Of a stretch of 64,000 nucleotides of DNA, positions 56,237-64,000 are shown piece by piece. Each line of letters starts with the position of its first letter. Positions within the stretch are counted from its first letter, which is position 1. Location of the stretch: contig CAVXTL010000016.1 of assembly GCA_963764665.1 (NCBI GenBank), positions 1 to 64,000 on the forward strand, in the 5' to 3' direction. The notes below the pieces were generated by a model. That model had not been told where the DNA came from. It worked only from the letters and a program-made list of their open reading frames with translations, and did not search any database. Source of the DNA: JACVRW01 sp963764665 (GTDB lineage: Bacteria > Actinomycetota > Thermoleophilia > Solirubrobacterales > Thermoleophilaceae). The position numbers and the translations under genes were made by a program.

Positions 56237-57501
56237 GCGCCTTCGACCAGACCCGGCCGCCGTCGCTCGACCTGATCGACGACTGCGTGCACTGCGGCTT
56301 CTGCCTGCCCACCTGCCCCACGTACCGGCTCTGGGGCGAGGAGATGGACTCTCCGCGCGGTCGCATCGTGCTGATGAAGCAGGGCCACGAGGAGATCTCC
56401 GCCCCGCTCGTGGAGCACATCGACAACTGCCTCGGGTGCATGGCGTGCGTGACCGCCTGCCCGTCGGGCGTGCAGTACGACAAGCTGATCGAGGACACGC
56501 GCGCCCAGGTGGAGCGGAACGCGAAGCGCTCTCCCCGCGAGCGCGCCTACCGCCGGCTCGTGTTCGCGCTCTTCACCCATCCCGGGCGGCTGCGGGTGGC
56601 GGCCCCCATGATCGCGCTGGCGCAGCGCCTCGGCCTCACCAAGCTGGCCACCCGCCCGGCCGCACAGCGGCTCGCGCCGAAGCTCTCCACGCTGCTGGCG
56701 CTCTCACCCGACGCCTCGGCGCGGCGTGCGCTCACGCGGCTGCCGGAACGCTTCGAGGCGCGCGGCGAGCGGCGCGGCAGCGTGGCCCTGCTCCAGGGCT
56801 GCGTGCAGCGGGTGTTCTTCGCCCACGTGAACGAGGCCACGGCGCGCGTGCTCGCTGCCGAGGGCTTCGAGGTGCACGTGCCCCGGGCGCCGCGCTGCTG
56901 CGGCGCCCTGCAGCTGCACGCCGGCGACGGCCGGGCGCGCGGCCTCGCGAAGGCGACGATCGAGGCGCTCGAGGGGCACGACACGATCGTGGTCAACTCG
57001 GCGGGCTGCGGCTCGGCCATGAAGGACTACGGGCACGTGCTGCGCGACGACCCGGAATGGGCCGACCGTGCCGAGCGCTTCGCCGCCAAGGTCCGCGACG
57101 TGACCGAGCTGCTCGCGGAGCACGAGCCGCGCGCGCCGCGCGGCCCCCTCCCGATGCGGCTGGCCTACCACGACGCATGCCACCTGGCCCACGCACAGGG
57201 TGTGCGCGCGCAGCCCCGCCAGCTGCTCCGCGGCATCCCGGAGCTCGAGCTCGTGGAGCCCGGCGACTGGGAGATCTGCTGCGGCTCGGCGGGCGTGTAC
57301 AACCTGCTCAAGCCCGAGCCCGCCGCGGAGCTCGGCCGCCTCAAGGCCGAGAGCGTGCTCGCCACCGACGCCGACGCCGTGGCCGCCGCCAACCCCGGCT
57401 GCGCGCTCCAGATCACGTCGCACACGGGCCGCCTCGGCCGGTCCCTGCCGGTGTTCCACCCGCTCGAGCTGCTGGCCCGCTCGATCGAGGCGGCCGAGTA
57501 G
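56233..57501 (+). CDS. glcF: Glycolate oxidase iron-sulfur subunit GlcF
   Basis: 422 residues. Two 4Fe-4S ferredoxin motifs, CVHCGFCLPTCPTY and CLGCMACVTACPSG. Two CCG-domain repeats include RCCGALQLHAG and EICCGSAGVYN. Transfers electrons from the flavin subunits to the quinone pool. Confidence 0.93.
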   Translation: MSAFDQTRPPSLDLIDDCVHCGFCLPTCPTYRLWGEEMDSPRGRIVLMKQGHEEISAPLVEHIDNCLGCMACVTACPSGVQYDKLIEDTRAQVERNAKRSPRERAYRRLVFALFTHPGRLRVAAPMIALAQRLGLTKLATRPAAQRLAPKLSTLLALSPDASARRALTRLPERFEARGERRGSVALLQGCVQRVFFAHVNEATARVLAAEGFEVHVPRAPRCCGALQLHAGDGRARGLAKATIEALEGHDTIVVNSAGCGSAMKDYGHVLRDDPEWADRAERFAAKVRDVTELLAEHEPRAPRGPLPMRLAYHDACHLAHAQGVRAQPRQLLRGIPELELVEPGDWEICCGSAGVYNLLKPEPAAELGRLKAESVLATDADAVAAANPGCALQITSHTGRLGRSLPVFHPLELLARSIEAAE

Positions 57502-57530
57502 CCGTGGGCGCTTCCGGGAAGGCTCGAGAC

Positions 57531-59117
57531 ATGATCGGAGCCACGGGAATCGACATCGCCGGACCGCCCCAGGAGCGTCAGGAGGAGGTGCTCACCGAGG
57601 GCGCGCTCTCGCTGCTGGCACGCCTCCACGGCGAGCTCGACGGCCGGCGCCGCGAGCTGCTCGAACGGCGTGTGGAGCGTCAGGCCGAGCTCGACGCGGG
57701 CGCAACGCTCGAGTTCGTGGCGGCGCCCGAGGACTTCACGGTCGCGCCGGTGCCCGACGCGCTCCAGGACCGGCGCGTGGAGATCACCGGGCCCACCAGC
57801 CGCAAGATGGTCATCAACGCGCTCAACTCCGGAGCGCGCGGGTTCATGGCGGACTTCGAGGACGCCAACTCGCCCACCTGGAGCAACATGATCGAGGGTC
57901 AGGCCAACCTGGCCGACGCCGTGCGCGGAGAGATCGAGCACGAGGAGGGCGGCAAGCGTTACGACCTCGCGGACGATCCCGCCGTGCTGCTGGTGCGCCC
58001 GCGCGGCCTGCACCTGCCGGAGCGCCACCTCAGCGTCGACGAACAGCCGGTGGCCGGCTCATTCGCGGACTTCGCGCTGTTCGTGCACCGCAACGCGCAC
58101 GAGCTGCTCGAGCGCGGCGCCGGGCCCTACCTCTACCTGCCGAAGCTCGAGTCGCATCTCGAGGCGCGGCTCTGGCGCGACGCCTTCCGCATCGCCGAGG
58201 AGGACCTCGATCTCGACCGCGGCACGATCAAGGCCACCGTCCTCATCGAGACGATCCCGGCGGCCTTCGAGATGGACGCGATCCTCTATGAGCTGCGCGA
58301 CCACGCCGCCGGGCTCAACGCCGGCCGCTGGGACTACATCTTCTCGGCCATCAAGCGCTTCCGAACGCGACCGGACTTCGTGCTCCCGGACCGGTCGCAG
58401 GTCACGATGACCGTGCCGTTCATGCGCGCCTACACCGAGCTGCTCGTGAAGACCTGCCATGCCCGCGGCGCCCACGCCATGGGCGGCATGTCGGCGGTGA
58501 TTCCCAGCCGCAAGGACGAGGAGGCCAACAAGCGCGCCTTCGAGGCCGTGCGCACCGACAAGGAGCGCGAGGCCGGCGACGGCTTCGACGGCACGTGGGT
58601 GGCCCATCCCGACTCGGTGCCGGTGGCCACCGAGGCGTTCGACAACGTGCTCGGCGACCGCCCGAACCAGGTGGACCGCCGCCGCGACGAGGTCGATGTC
58701 GAGCCGAGCCGGCTGCTGGCCATGCCCGAGACCCCGGGCGAGGTCACCGAGGAGGGCCTGCGGTCGAACGTGAACGTGGGCATCCAGTACATCTCGTCGT
58801 GGCTGCGCGGCAACGGCGCGGCCGCGATCTACGGGTTGATGGAGGACGCCGCCACCGCGGAGATCGCGCGTGCGCAGGTGTGGCAGTGGATCCGCCACGA
58901 CGTGGCGCTGAGCGACGGCCGCCGGATCACGCCCGAGCTGGTGCGCGAGCTGGAGACCGAGGAGCTCGAGAAGATCCGTGCCGAGATCGGCGACGACGAC
59001 TGGTTCTACTCCGAAGGCCGTCCCGACCTGTCGCGCGAGCTGTTCGAGCTCGTGGCGCTGGGCGACGAGTTCGTCGAGTTCCTCACGCTGCCGGCCTACG
59101 AGCGGCTCGAGGACTAG
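57531..59117 (+). CDS. aceB: Malate synthase A
   Basis: 528 residues (GTG 57504 would add nine). Condenses glyoxylate with acetyl-CoA to malate. Segments: NSGARGFMADFEDANSPTW (catalytic Asp/Glu), LPKLESHLEARLW, TIKATVLIETIPAAFEMDAI, AGRWDYIFSAIK, GMSAVIPSRKD and GIQYISSWLRGNG. Completes glycolate assimilation within one operon. The isocitrate lyase partner is not in the window, consistent with a glycolate role. Confidence 0.94.
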   Translation: MIGATGIDIAGPPQERQEEVLTEGALSLLARLHGELDGRRRELLERRVERQAELDAGATLEFVAAPEDFTVAPVPDALQDRRVEITGPTSRKMVINALNSGARGFMADFEDANSPTWSNMIEGQANLADAVRGEIEHEEGGKRYDLADDPAVLLVRPRGLHLPERHLSVDEQPVAGSFADFALFVHRNAHELLERGAGPYLYLPKLESHLEARLWRDAFRIAEEDLDLDRGTIKATVLIETIPAAFEMDAILYELRDHAAGLNAGRWDYIFSAIKRFRTRPDFVLPDRSQVTMTVPFMRAYTELLVKTCHARGAHAMGGMSAVIPSRKDEEANKRAFEAVRTDKEREAGDGFDGTWVAHPDSVPVATEAFDNVLGDRPNQVDRRRDEVDVEPSRLLAMPETPGEVTEEGLRSNVNVGIQYISSWLRGNGAAAIYGLMEDAATAEIARAQVWQWIRHDVALSDGRRITPELVRELETEELEKIRAEIGDDDWFYSEGRPDLSRELFELVALGDEFVEFLTLPAYERLED

Positions 59118-59198
59118 GCCCCGCCGAGGGCCAAAGAGCCAAAGATCGTCCTTCCCGGGCGCATCGCGGCCGGCGATAGCGGGTACAGCCCAAGTGCA

Positions 59199-59357
59199 AT
59201 GAATGCACGACTGACAGCCTCACAACGCATGGGTCTCGCACAGCACAGCGCTCGCGTAGCACGCGCCCGCGACCGTCCGCGGCTACGAGCGGTTCAGGTG
59301 GGCGCGCGCCATCGACCGGTACTCATCCGCACGCTCCGGTCTGCCCAGACGGCTTAG
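59199..59357 (+). CDS. Doubtful short open reading frame
   Basis: 52 codons, basic product (MNARLTASQRMGLAQHSARV...). Its TAG stop abuts palindromic repeat copy D in the same TAGTGCGGAAGC context as the priA stop. Third-position GC is clearly lower than in the other genes and there is no ribosome-binding site, so it may be a decayed gene or non-coding. Confidence 0.2.
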   Translation: MNARLTASQRMGLAQHSARVARARDRPRLRAVQVGARHRPVLIRTLRSAQTA

Positions 59358-59393
59358 TGCGGAAGCAGCCGGCTCGGACCGGCTGCGCACCGA
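59358..59393 (+). repeat. Stop-associated palindromic repeat, copy D
   Basis: Plus-strand orientation: GCAGCCGG-CTCGGA-CCGGCTGC, slightly diverged loop, preceded by TAGTGCGGAA and followed by GCACCGAT. Between the glycolate operon and convergent def. Confidence 0.75.
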
Positions 59394-59403
59394 TGGACTT
59401 AGC

Positions 59404-60006
59404 TCAGGCCGCTTCGGCGTTGCGCTCCGCCTCGCGGAGCTCGCGCAGCGCCGTCTTGCGGCTCTCGCGTGAGGTGCGGTCCAGGATCAGCACGCCGTTC
59501 AGGTGGTCGATCTCGTGCTGGATCACACGCGCCTCGAGGCCTGAGGCCTCGACGATGCGCTCCTCCCCCGCCTCGTCCTGCGCCCGCACCCGCACATGGA
59601 CCGCGCGGTCCACGTCGAGGGTCACGCCCGGGATCGACAGGCACCCCTCGTCGAAGATCTCGGTGTCCTTGCTCTCCCACTCGATCTCGGGGTTGGCGAG
59701 CACGATCACCGGGGCGTCGGCGCCGACCGTGTACACCAGCAGCCGTTGCGAGATCCCGAGCTGTGGCGCCGCCAGGCCCATTCCGTAGGCGTCGCGCATG
59801 ATGCCCACCATGCGCTCGACCTGGGCGCGCAGCGAGTCGTCGAAGCGGTCCACCGGCGTGGCCCGCGACTTGAGCACCGGGTCGCCGAGGCGGCGGATGA
59901 ACGACATGGCGGCCGCTCGCCGAGCGGCCACCTCAGGGTCGAGGCGAGCCTCCTCCTGCTCGTCCTCGACGTCGTCGACCTCTGGCTGAACGACCTCCTC
60001 GGGCAC
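59404..60006 (-). CDS. def: Peptide deformylase
   Basis: 200 residues from GTG 60006. Removes the N-formyl group from new proteins; metal site from three motifs: GLAAPQLGIS, EGCLSIPG and QHEIDHLNG. An acidic N-terminal extension of about 33 residues precedes the core (FIRRLGDPVLKSRA); it is kept because a TAAACT box lies seven bases before the GTG. Confidence 0.93.
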   Translation of the reverse strand: MPEEVVQPEVDDVEDEQEEARLDPEVAARRAAAMSFIRRLGDPVLKSRATPVDRFDDSLRAQVERMVGIMRDAYGMGLAAPQLGISQRLLVYTVGADAPVIVLANPEIEWESKDTEIFDEGCLSIPGVTLDVDRAVHVRVRAQDEAGEERIVEASGLEARVIQHEIDHLNGVLILDRTSRESRKTALRELREAERNAEAA

Positions 60007-60013
60007 GGCGTCG

Positions 60014-60019
60014 AGTTTA
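60014..60019 (-). promoter_or_regulatory. -10 box of def
   Basis: TAAACT seven bases before GTG 60006. It separates def from priA transcriptionally, after palindromic copy E. Confidence 0.45.
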
Positions 60020-60044
60020 TCGCCGCGCGCCAGCCCCGCTACTC

Positions 60045-60080
60045 CATCGGTGCGCGGCCGGCCGAGCCGGCTGCTTCCGC
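60045..60080 (-). repeat. Stop-associated palindromic repeat, copy E
   Basis: Begins one base after the priA TAG (TAGTGCGGAAGCAGCC). Minus-strand core GCAGCCGGC-TCG-GCCGGCCGC, with one base of the right arm diverged. Confidence 0.8.
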
Positions 60081-60081
60081 A

Positions 60082-62256
60082 CTACTGCGGATCCACGTCC
60101 ACGGCGAAGGAGACCTCGCCGTGCTCCCTGAGAGCGGCCACCTCGTCCACCGCGGCGCGGACCGCGTCGATCGCCGGCATGCGCTCGCGCGAGCGCACCA
60201 CGAGCTGGGCGCGGTGGCGCCCGCGCCGGCGGAACAGCGGCGCCGGCCCCAGCACCGGCACCCCGGCGGCCTCCACGAGCTCGCGCACCGCGTCGGCGGC
60301 GGCCAGCTCGGGGCCGGGCTCCACCGACGAGCACACGGAGCGCACCAGATGCCCGAACGGCGGGTAGCCGAACGCCTCGCGGCGCTCGAGCTCGCCCGCC
60401 ACGAAGCCGTCCGCGTCGTGCTCGGCCGCGTGGCGCAGGGCCCGCGCGGACGGGTCCAGCGCCTGGACGATCACCCCGCCGCCGCGCTCCCCCCGACCAC
60501 TGCGGCCGGCCAGCTGCGCCACAAGGGCGAAGGTGCGCTCCTCGGCGCGGAAGTCGGGAAAGCGGAGAGTCGAGTCCGCGTCGAGCACGACCGCCAGCGT
60601 GACCGCCGGGAAGTCGTGGCCCTTGGCCACCATCTGGGTGCCCACGAGCACCCCGGCGGGCGCGGCGTCGAAGCTGCGCAGGACGGCGCCGCTGTGGCCG
60701 GCGGCCGTCACGTCGGCGTCCAGCCTGAAGACGGGCAGCGGATGCACCAGCGCCTCCAGCTCGCGCTCGAGCTGCTCCGTGCCCGCGCCGTGGCGCGCCA
60801 CCGAGGTCGAGCCGCACTCGGCGCAGGCCGGCGGCACGGGCTCGCGGTGGCCGCAGTGATGGCAGGCCATCTCGTCCGCTGCGCGGTGGAGCACGAGCGT
60901 CACGTCGCAGTCCGGGCACTCCCAGACATGGCCGCAGACGCGGCACGAGAGGAAGTTCGACCACCCGCGCCTGTTCAGCAGCACGATCGCCTTCTCGCCG
61001 CGGCGGCGTACGCCGTCGAGCGCGGTGCGCGTGCGCTCGTGGAGCGCCCCCGGCACGCCGAGCATGCCCACGAGCTCCACCGGCGGCAGCCGGCGGCGGT
61101 CGAACCTCGTGCCGAGCCGCAGGCGGTCGTAGCGCACAATGCTCTCCGGGCGCGGCGTGGCGCTGCCGGCGAGCAGCACGGCGCCCTCCTCGCTCGCGCG
61201 CCGCTCGGCCACCACGCGCGCGTCATAGCGCGGGTCGCCCTCCTGTTTGTACGAGGAATCGTGCTCCTCGTCGATGACGATCAGGCCGAGATCGTCGAAG
61301 GGAGCGAAGACGGCTGAGCGCGGGCCTACGCACACGCGCGCCTCGCCGCTGCGCATGCGCCGCCACTCGTCGTAGCGCTCGCGCGCCGCCAGGCGCGAGT
61401 GCACCACCGCCACCAGGTCCCCGAAGCGCTCGACGAAGCGCCCCGCCGTCTGCGGCGTGAGCGCGATCTCGGGAACGAGGACGATGGCGGACCGGCCGCG
61501 CTCGAGCGCGGCGGCCACCGCCCGCAGGTACACCTCCGTCTTGCCGCTGCCGGTGACCCCGTGGAGCAGCAGCGGGCGGCCCGGGCGCTCGGCTTCCATT
61601 CGCGCCTCGATCGCCGCCAGCGCCTCGCTCTGGTCCGCGGTCGGCTGCGGCGCGGCGCCGGCGGCCGCCCCCACCTGCTCCAGCACCGGGCGCCGCGACG
61701 GGTCGGCCGCCTGGTCGAGCGTCACGAGGCCGCGGCGCTCGAGAGCACGGAGGGTGCCGTGCCCGCAGCCCACCTGGCGCGCGAGCGCCGCCACCGCGAG
61801 CGGGCCGGCCGACAGCGCCCTCAGGGCGGCCACCTGCCGCTCGCCGAGGCCGTCACCGCCCTCGGCCGCCGCGGCGCGGCCGGAGTCGGTCAGCGCGGCG
61901 TGCAGCGAGCTGCGTGCCTTCAGCGGCCGGCCGGCCCCCGTGCCAGTGCCCGGTGGAAGCACCAGCGCCAGGCCGCGGGCGGGCGCCGAGCAGTATTCGC
62001 GGGCCAGCCAGAGCCCCAGTCGCACGAGCGCGGGCGGGACATCGGCCTCCAGCGCCCGCAGCGGCTCCGCCAGCCGCTCCGGCGGCAGATCGCTCTCCTC
62101 CGCGAGGTCCACCACCACACCGAGCAGGCGCCGCGGCCCGAAGGGCACCACGAGCATGCTGCCCACGGAGACACCCGCCATGTCTCCCCCCAACCGGTAG
62201 TCGAAGGGACCGCGAAGCGAGCGGGCAGGGGTCAGCGGCTCGACCTTGGCGATCAC
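60082..62256 (-). CDS. priA: Primosomal helicase PriA (replication restart)
   Basis: 724 residues. N-terminal 3'-DNA-binding domain (FDYRLGGDMAGVSVGSMLVV), Walker A HGVTGSGKTEVYLRAV, DEEHDSSYKQ motif II, zinc ribbons CRVCGHVWECPDC, CHHCGH and CAECGS, and C-terminal helicase lobe LVAQLAGRSGRG. GTG 62256 is set by TAGGTT six bases upstream. The helicase motifs look intact, whereas many actinobacterial PriA proteins are thought degenerate. Confidence 0.94.
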   Translation of the reverse strand: MIAKVEPLTPARSLRGPFDYRLGGDMAGVSVGSMLVVPFGPRRLLGVVVDLAEESDLPPERLAEPLRALEADVPPALVRLGLWLAREYCSAPARGLALVLPPGTGTGAGRPLKARSSLHAALTDSGRAAAAEGGDGLGERQVAALRALSAGPLAVAALARQVGCGHGTLRALERRGLVTLDQAADPSRRPVLEQVGAAAGAAPQPTADQSEALAAIEARMEAERPGRPLLLHGVTGSGKTEVYLRAVAAALERGRSAIVLVPEIALTPQTAGRFVERFGDLVAVVHSRLAARERYDEWRRMRSGEARVCVGPRSAVFAPFDDLGLIVIDEEHDSSYKQEGDPRYDARVVAERRASEEGAVLLAGSATPRPESIVRYDRLRLGTRFDRRRLPPVELVGMLGVPGALHERTRTALDGVRRRGEKAIVLLNRRGWSNFLSCRVCGHVWECPDCDVTLVLHRAADEMACHHCGHREPVPPACAECGSTSVARHGAGTEQLERELEALVHPLPVFRLDADVTAAGHSGAVLRSFDAAPAGVLVGTQMVAKGHDFPAVTLAVVLDADSTLRFPDFRAEERTFALVAQLAGRSGRGERGGGVIVQALDPSARALRHAAEHDADGFVAGELERREAFGYPPFGHLVRSVCSSVEPGPELAAADAVRELVEAAGVPVLGPAPLFRRRGRHRAQLVVRSRERMPAIDAVRAAVDEVAALREHGEVSFAVDVDPQ

Positions 62257-62262
62257 GCCCCG

Positions 62263-62268
62263 AACCTA
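62263..62268 (-). promoter_or_regulatory. -10 box of leaderless priA
   Basis: TAGGTT, six bases, GTG 62256. The 63-base gap also holds the start of the divergent cyclase gene. Confidence 0.5.
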
Positions 62269-62319
62269 CGCGGCGGGCCGGACACCGGTCGGTTGGGCAC
62301 CGATGGCATCGTTAGGGCC

Positions 62320-63450
62320 GTGGCAGAGGACTTCGAGGCGCTGGGGCTGCTCGACGACGTGCCGGGCGAGCGCGAGCGGGAGGCGCGCCTGACGCTGTTG
62401 CGGGAGCTGCGCGAGGCCGGCGTGCCCGATGACGAGCTGCGCCGCGCCGTGGCCCTCAACCAGCTCGTGCTGCTGCCGGTGGAGCTGGCGCTCTCCGAGG
62501 GGAGCGAGCGCTTCACGCTGGAGGAGGTGTCGGAGCGCTCCGGCCTGGAGCTGGCCTTCCTCGAGCGGCTCAACCGGGCGCTGGGCGGGCCGCGCCCGGA
62601 GCCGGGCGCGCGCGTGTTCGACGGGAGCGACGTGCGCCAGGCAGCCAACGTGCGGCAGATCCGGGAGGCCGGCCTTCCGGACGACGGCATCCTCGAGATT
62701 GCCCGCGTGCTGGGCATGGGAGCGGCCAACCTCGCGGCCACGGTGGCCACCGTCTTCGGGTCTGCCTTTCTGCGGGCCGGCGACACCGAGTACGACCTCT
62801 CGGCCCGCTACGCCAGCGAGACCCACAAGCTGCTGCCCCTGCTGGAGCCGGGACTGGGTCATGCGCTGCGCCTGCACCTCCGCTCGGTCATGCGACAGGT
62901 GGCGGTGGGCGAGAGCGAGCGCGCCGCCGGCCGCCTGCCCGGATCGGCGGAGCTCACGGTGGCGTTCGCCGACCTCACCGGCTTCACCCGCCTCGGCGAG
63001 AGCGTGGAAGCCTCGGAGCTCGGGGCGCTGGCGGAGAGCTTCGCGGAGCTGGCCGCCGACCTTGCTGTGCCGCCGGTGCGGCTGGTCAAGACCGTCGGCG
63101 ACGCCGTGATGCTGGTGTCACCCGACACCGACGCGCTGATCTCGATGCTGCTCGACCTCCACGACGCCACCGAGGCCGAGGACAGCGGCCTCCCTTCCAT
63201 CCACGCCGGTGTGGCGCGCGGCCCGACCCTCGCACGGGGCGGAGACGTGTACGGCGCGGCGGTGAACAAGGCCAGCCGGATCGCCCAGTTCGCCCGGCCC
63301 GGCAGCATCCTGGCGGCGACCGAGGTGCGCGACGACGCCGAGGGCGACTACGCCTGGTCGTTCGCCGGTCGCCGCCGGCTCAAGGGCCTGACCGAGCCCC
63401 CGGCGCTGTTCCGGCTGCGCCGGCCGCCTGTCGAGGAGCCGGAGACCTAG
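62320..63450 (+). CDS. Class III nucleotide cyclase with regulatory N-terminal domain
   Basis: 376 residues from GTG 62320. N-terminal helical domain of about 200 residues (ALNQLVLLPVELAL; FTLEEVSERSGLELAFLERL), resembling the autoinhibitory region of mycobacterial Rv1264-type cyclases. C-terminal cyclase domain with metal Asp218 (VAFADLTGFTRL) and Asp261 (KTVGDAVMLV), and GDVYGAAVNKASRIAQFA. Probably makes cAMP. Convergent with metK; the two stop codons share CTAG. Confidence 0.85.
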   Translation: MAEDFEALGLLDDVPGEREREARLTLLRELREAGVPDDELRRAVALNQLVLLPVELALSEGSERFTLEEVSERSGLELAFLERLNRALGGPRPEPGARVFDGSDVRQAANVRQIREAGLPDDGILEIARVLGMGAANLAATVATVFGSAFLRAGDTEYDLSARYASETHKLLPLLEPGLGHALRLHLRSVMRQVAVGESERAAGRLPGSAELTVAFADLTGFTRLGESVEASELGALAESFAELAADLAVPPVRLVKTVGDAVMLVSPDTDALISMLLDLHDATEAEDSGLPSIHAGVARGPTLARGGDVYGAAVNKASRIAQFARPGSILAATEVRDDAEGDYAWSFAGRRRLKGLTEPPALFRLRRPPVEEPET

Positions 63451-64000
63451 GCCGGAGCGCCTTCGCGCTCGCTCAGGCCGGCGGCCTGGCGCAGCGCGTC
63501 GACCTTGTCGGTCTTCTCCCAGGTGAAGTCGCTGTCCTCGCGGCCGAAGTGGCCGTAGGCGGCGGTCTTCTGGAAGATCGGCCGGTGCAGCTTCAGGTAC
63601 TCGCGGAAGGCGCCCGGACGGAGGTCGAAGTGGTCGCGCACGAGCTTGGCGATCTCCGAGCGGGAGATCTTCTCGGTGCCGAACGTCTCGACCATCACCG
63701 ACACCGGGTGGGCCACGCCGATCGCGTAGGCCACCTGCACCTCGCAGCGATCCGCCAGCCCGGCCGCCACCAGGTTCTTGGCCACGTAGCGGGCCGCGTA
63801 GGCCGCCGAGCGGTCCACCTTCGACGGGTCCTTGCCGGAGAAGGCGCCGCCGCCGTGGCGGGCCATGCCGCCGTAGGTGTCCACGATGATCTTCCGGCCG
63901 GTGAGGCCGCAGTCGCCCACGGGGCCGCCGATAACGAAGCGCCCGGTGGGGTTGACCATGAAGTTGCGCGTGGTGTTCAGCTTGCGCTCGTCGTAGAGCT
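63447..64000 (-). CDS. metK: S-adenosylmethionine synthetase (partial)
   Basis: C-terminal 183 residues; the N-terminus is beyond the right edge. LYDERKLNTTRNFMVNPTG, GGPVGDCGLTGRKIIVDTYG, HGGGAFSGKDPSKVDRSAAY and TAAYGHFGRE are diagnostic MetK segments. Makes SAM from ATP and methionine, supplying the methyltransferases of this window. Usual neighbour of priA. Confidence 0.97.
   Translation of the reverse strand, partial: LYDERKLNTTRNFMVNPTGRFVIGGPVGDCGLTGRKIIVDTYGGMARHGGGAFSGKDPSKVDRSAAYAARYVAKNLVAAGLADRCEVQVAYAIGVAHPVSVMVETFGTEKISRSEIAKLVRDHFDLRPGAFREYLKLHRPIFQKTAAYGHFGREDSDFTWEKTDKVDALRQAAGLSEREGAPA

Larger units (their letters stand above)
59118..59403. other. Intergenic region malate synthase / def
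   Basis: 286 bases with lower GC than neighbouring genes. It contains a weak short open frame (59199-59357), a small hairpin GTGCA-ATGAA-TGCAC at 59194-59208, and palindromic repeat copy D. Confidence 0.5.

Noticed and set aside
59199..59357. A confident small protein gene
   Set aside because: Codon bias unlike the genome and no ribosome-binding site; kept only as a doubtful feature.
1..64000. Prophage, integron, CRISPR or toxin-antitoxin system
   Set aside because: No integrase, transposase, Cas protein, direct-repeat/spacer array or recognisable toxin-antitoxin pair was seen.

Overview
The window looks like chromosomal DNA of a very GC-rich actinobacterium, probably from the Thermoleophilia/Solirubrobacterales side of the phylum. 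That placement is inferred from gene content: a SepIVA-like septum protein, an F420-type nitroreductase, frequent GTG/TTG starts, TAnnnT boxes 6-8 bases before start codons, and the gene order rpmB-dak-recG-rsmD-coaD. No rRNA is present to confirm it. Coding density is high. I see no tRNA, rRNA, CRISPR array, transposase, integrase or phage gene. Layout: 1-14.4 kb is an almost unbroken minus-strand housekeeping chain. Read in its direction it is rpmB, a DAK-domain kinase, recG, rsmD, coaD, sepIVA-like, then two accessory genes (an LPXTG repeat protein and a VOC/glyoxalase), then yceD, rpmF, plsX, acpP, rnc, smc and ftsY. ftsY runs off the left edge and carries two compensating frameshifts. 14.5-18.0 kb holds three plus-strand genes: a secreted metal-dependent hydrolase, an NTF2-like protein and a secreted glycerophosphodiesterase. 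18.0-24.3 kb is a minus-strand riboflavin operon (ribD-ribE-ribBA-ribH) followed by a threonine aldolase, an MFS exporter and a SRPBCC protein. 24.4-47.3 kb is a cell-envelope glycan and lipid region. It has two GT39-type glycosyltransferases, two further GT39-like polytopic membrane proteins, a GT2 polyprenyl-type glycosyltransferase, an LPG-synthase-type membrane protein, a Wzx-like flippase, a GalF/UGM-like flavoprotein, a GH2 glycosidase, two alkaline-phosphatase-superfamily enzymes, two methyltransferases and a tiny LDPGSGS membrane protein. A sulfite-oxidase-like molybdoenzyme and an F420 nitroreductase sit inside it. 47.3-50.6 kb carries a thioesterase-like protein, a molybdopterin oxidoreductase behind a TetR-type palindrome, and a zinc ribbon. 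50.6-64 kb is the fmt-def-priA-metK region. It is interrupted by an opposite-strand, self-contained glycolate assimilation operon (permease, glcD, glcE, glcF, malate synthase) and by a class III nucleotide cyclase. How the genes work together: the glc operon would import glycolate or lactate, oxidise glycolate to glyoxylate with GlcDEF, and condense it with acetyl-CoA to malate. The rib operon makes riboflavin from GTP and ribulose-5-phosphate. The glycan region would assemble, modify and export a surface polymer whose structure cannot be read from sequence. The most unusual features are: (i) a family of stop-codon-associated 9-bp-stem palindromes with a compensatory base change; (ii) a roughly 90-bp imperfect inverted repeat bracketing a perfect palindrome in front of the glc operon, with a deleted third copy 20 kb away; (iii) the three-gene module LDPGSGS miniprotein / NoeA-like methyltransferase / membrane sulfatase; and (iv) promoters whose -10 box contains the stop codon of the upstream gene.
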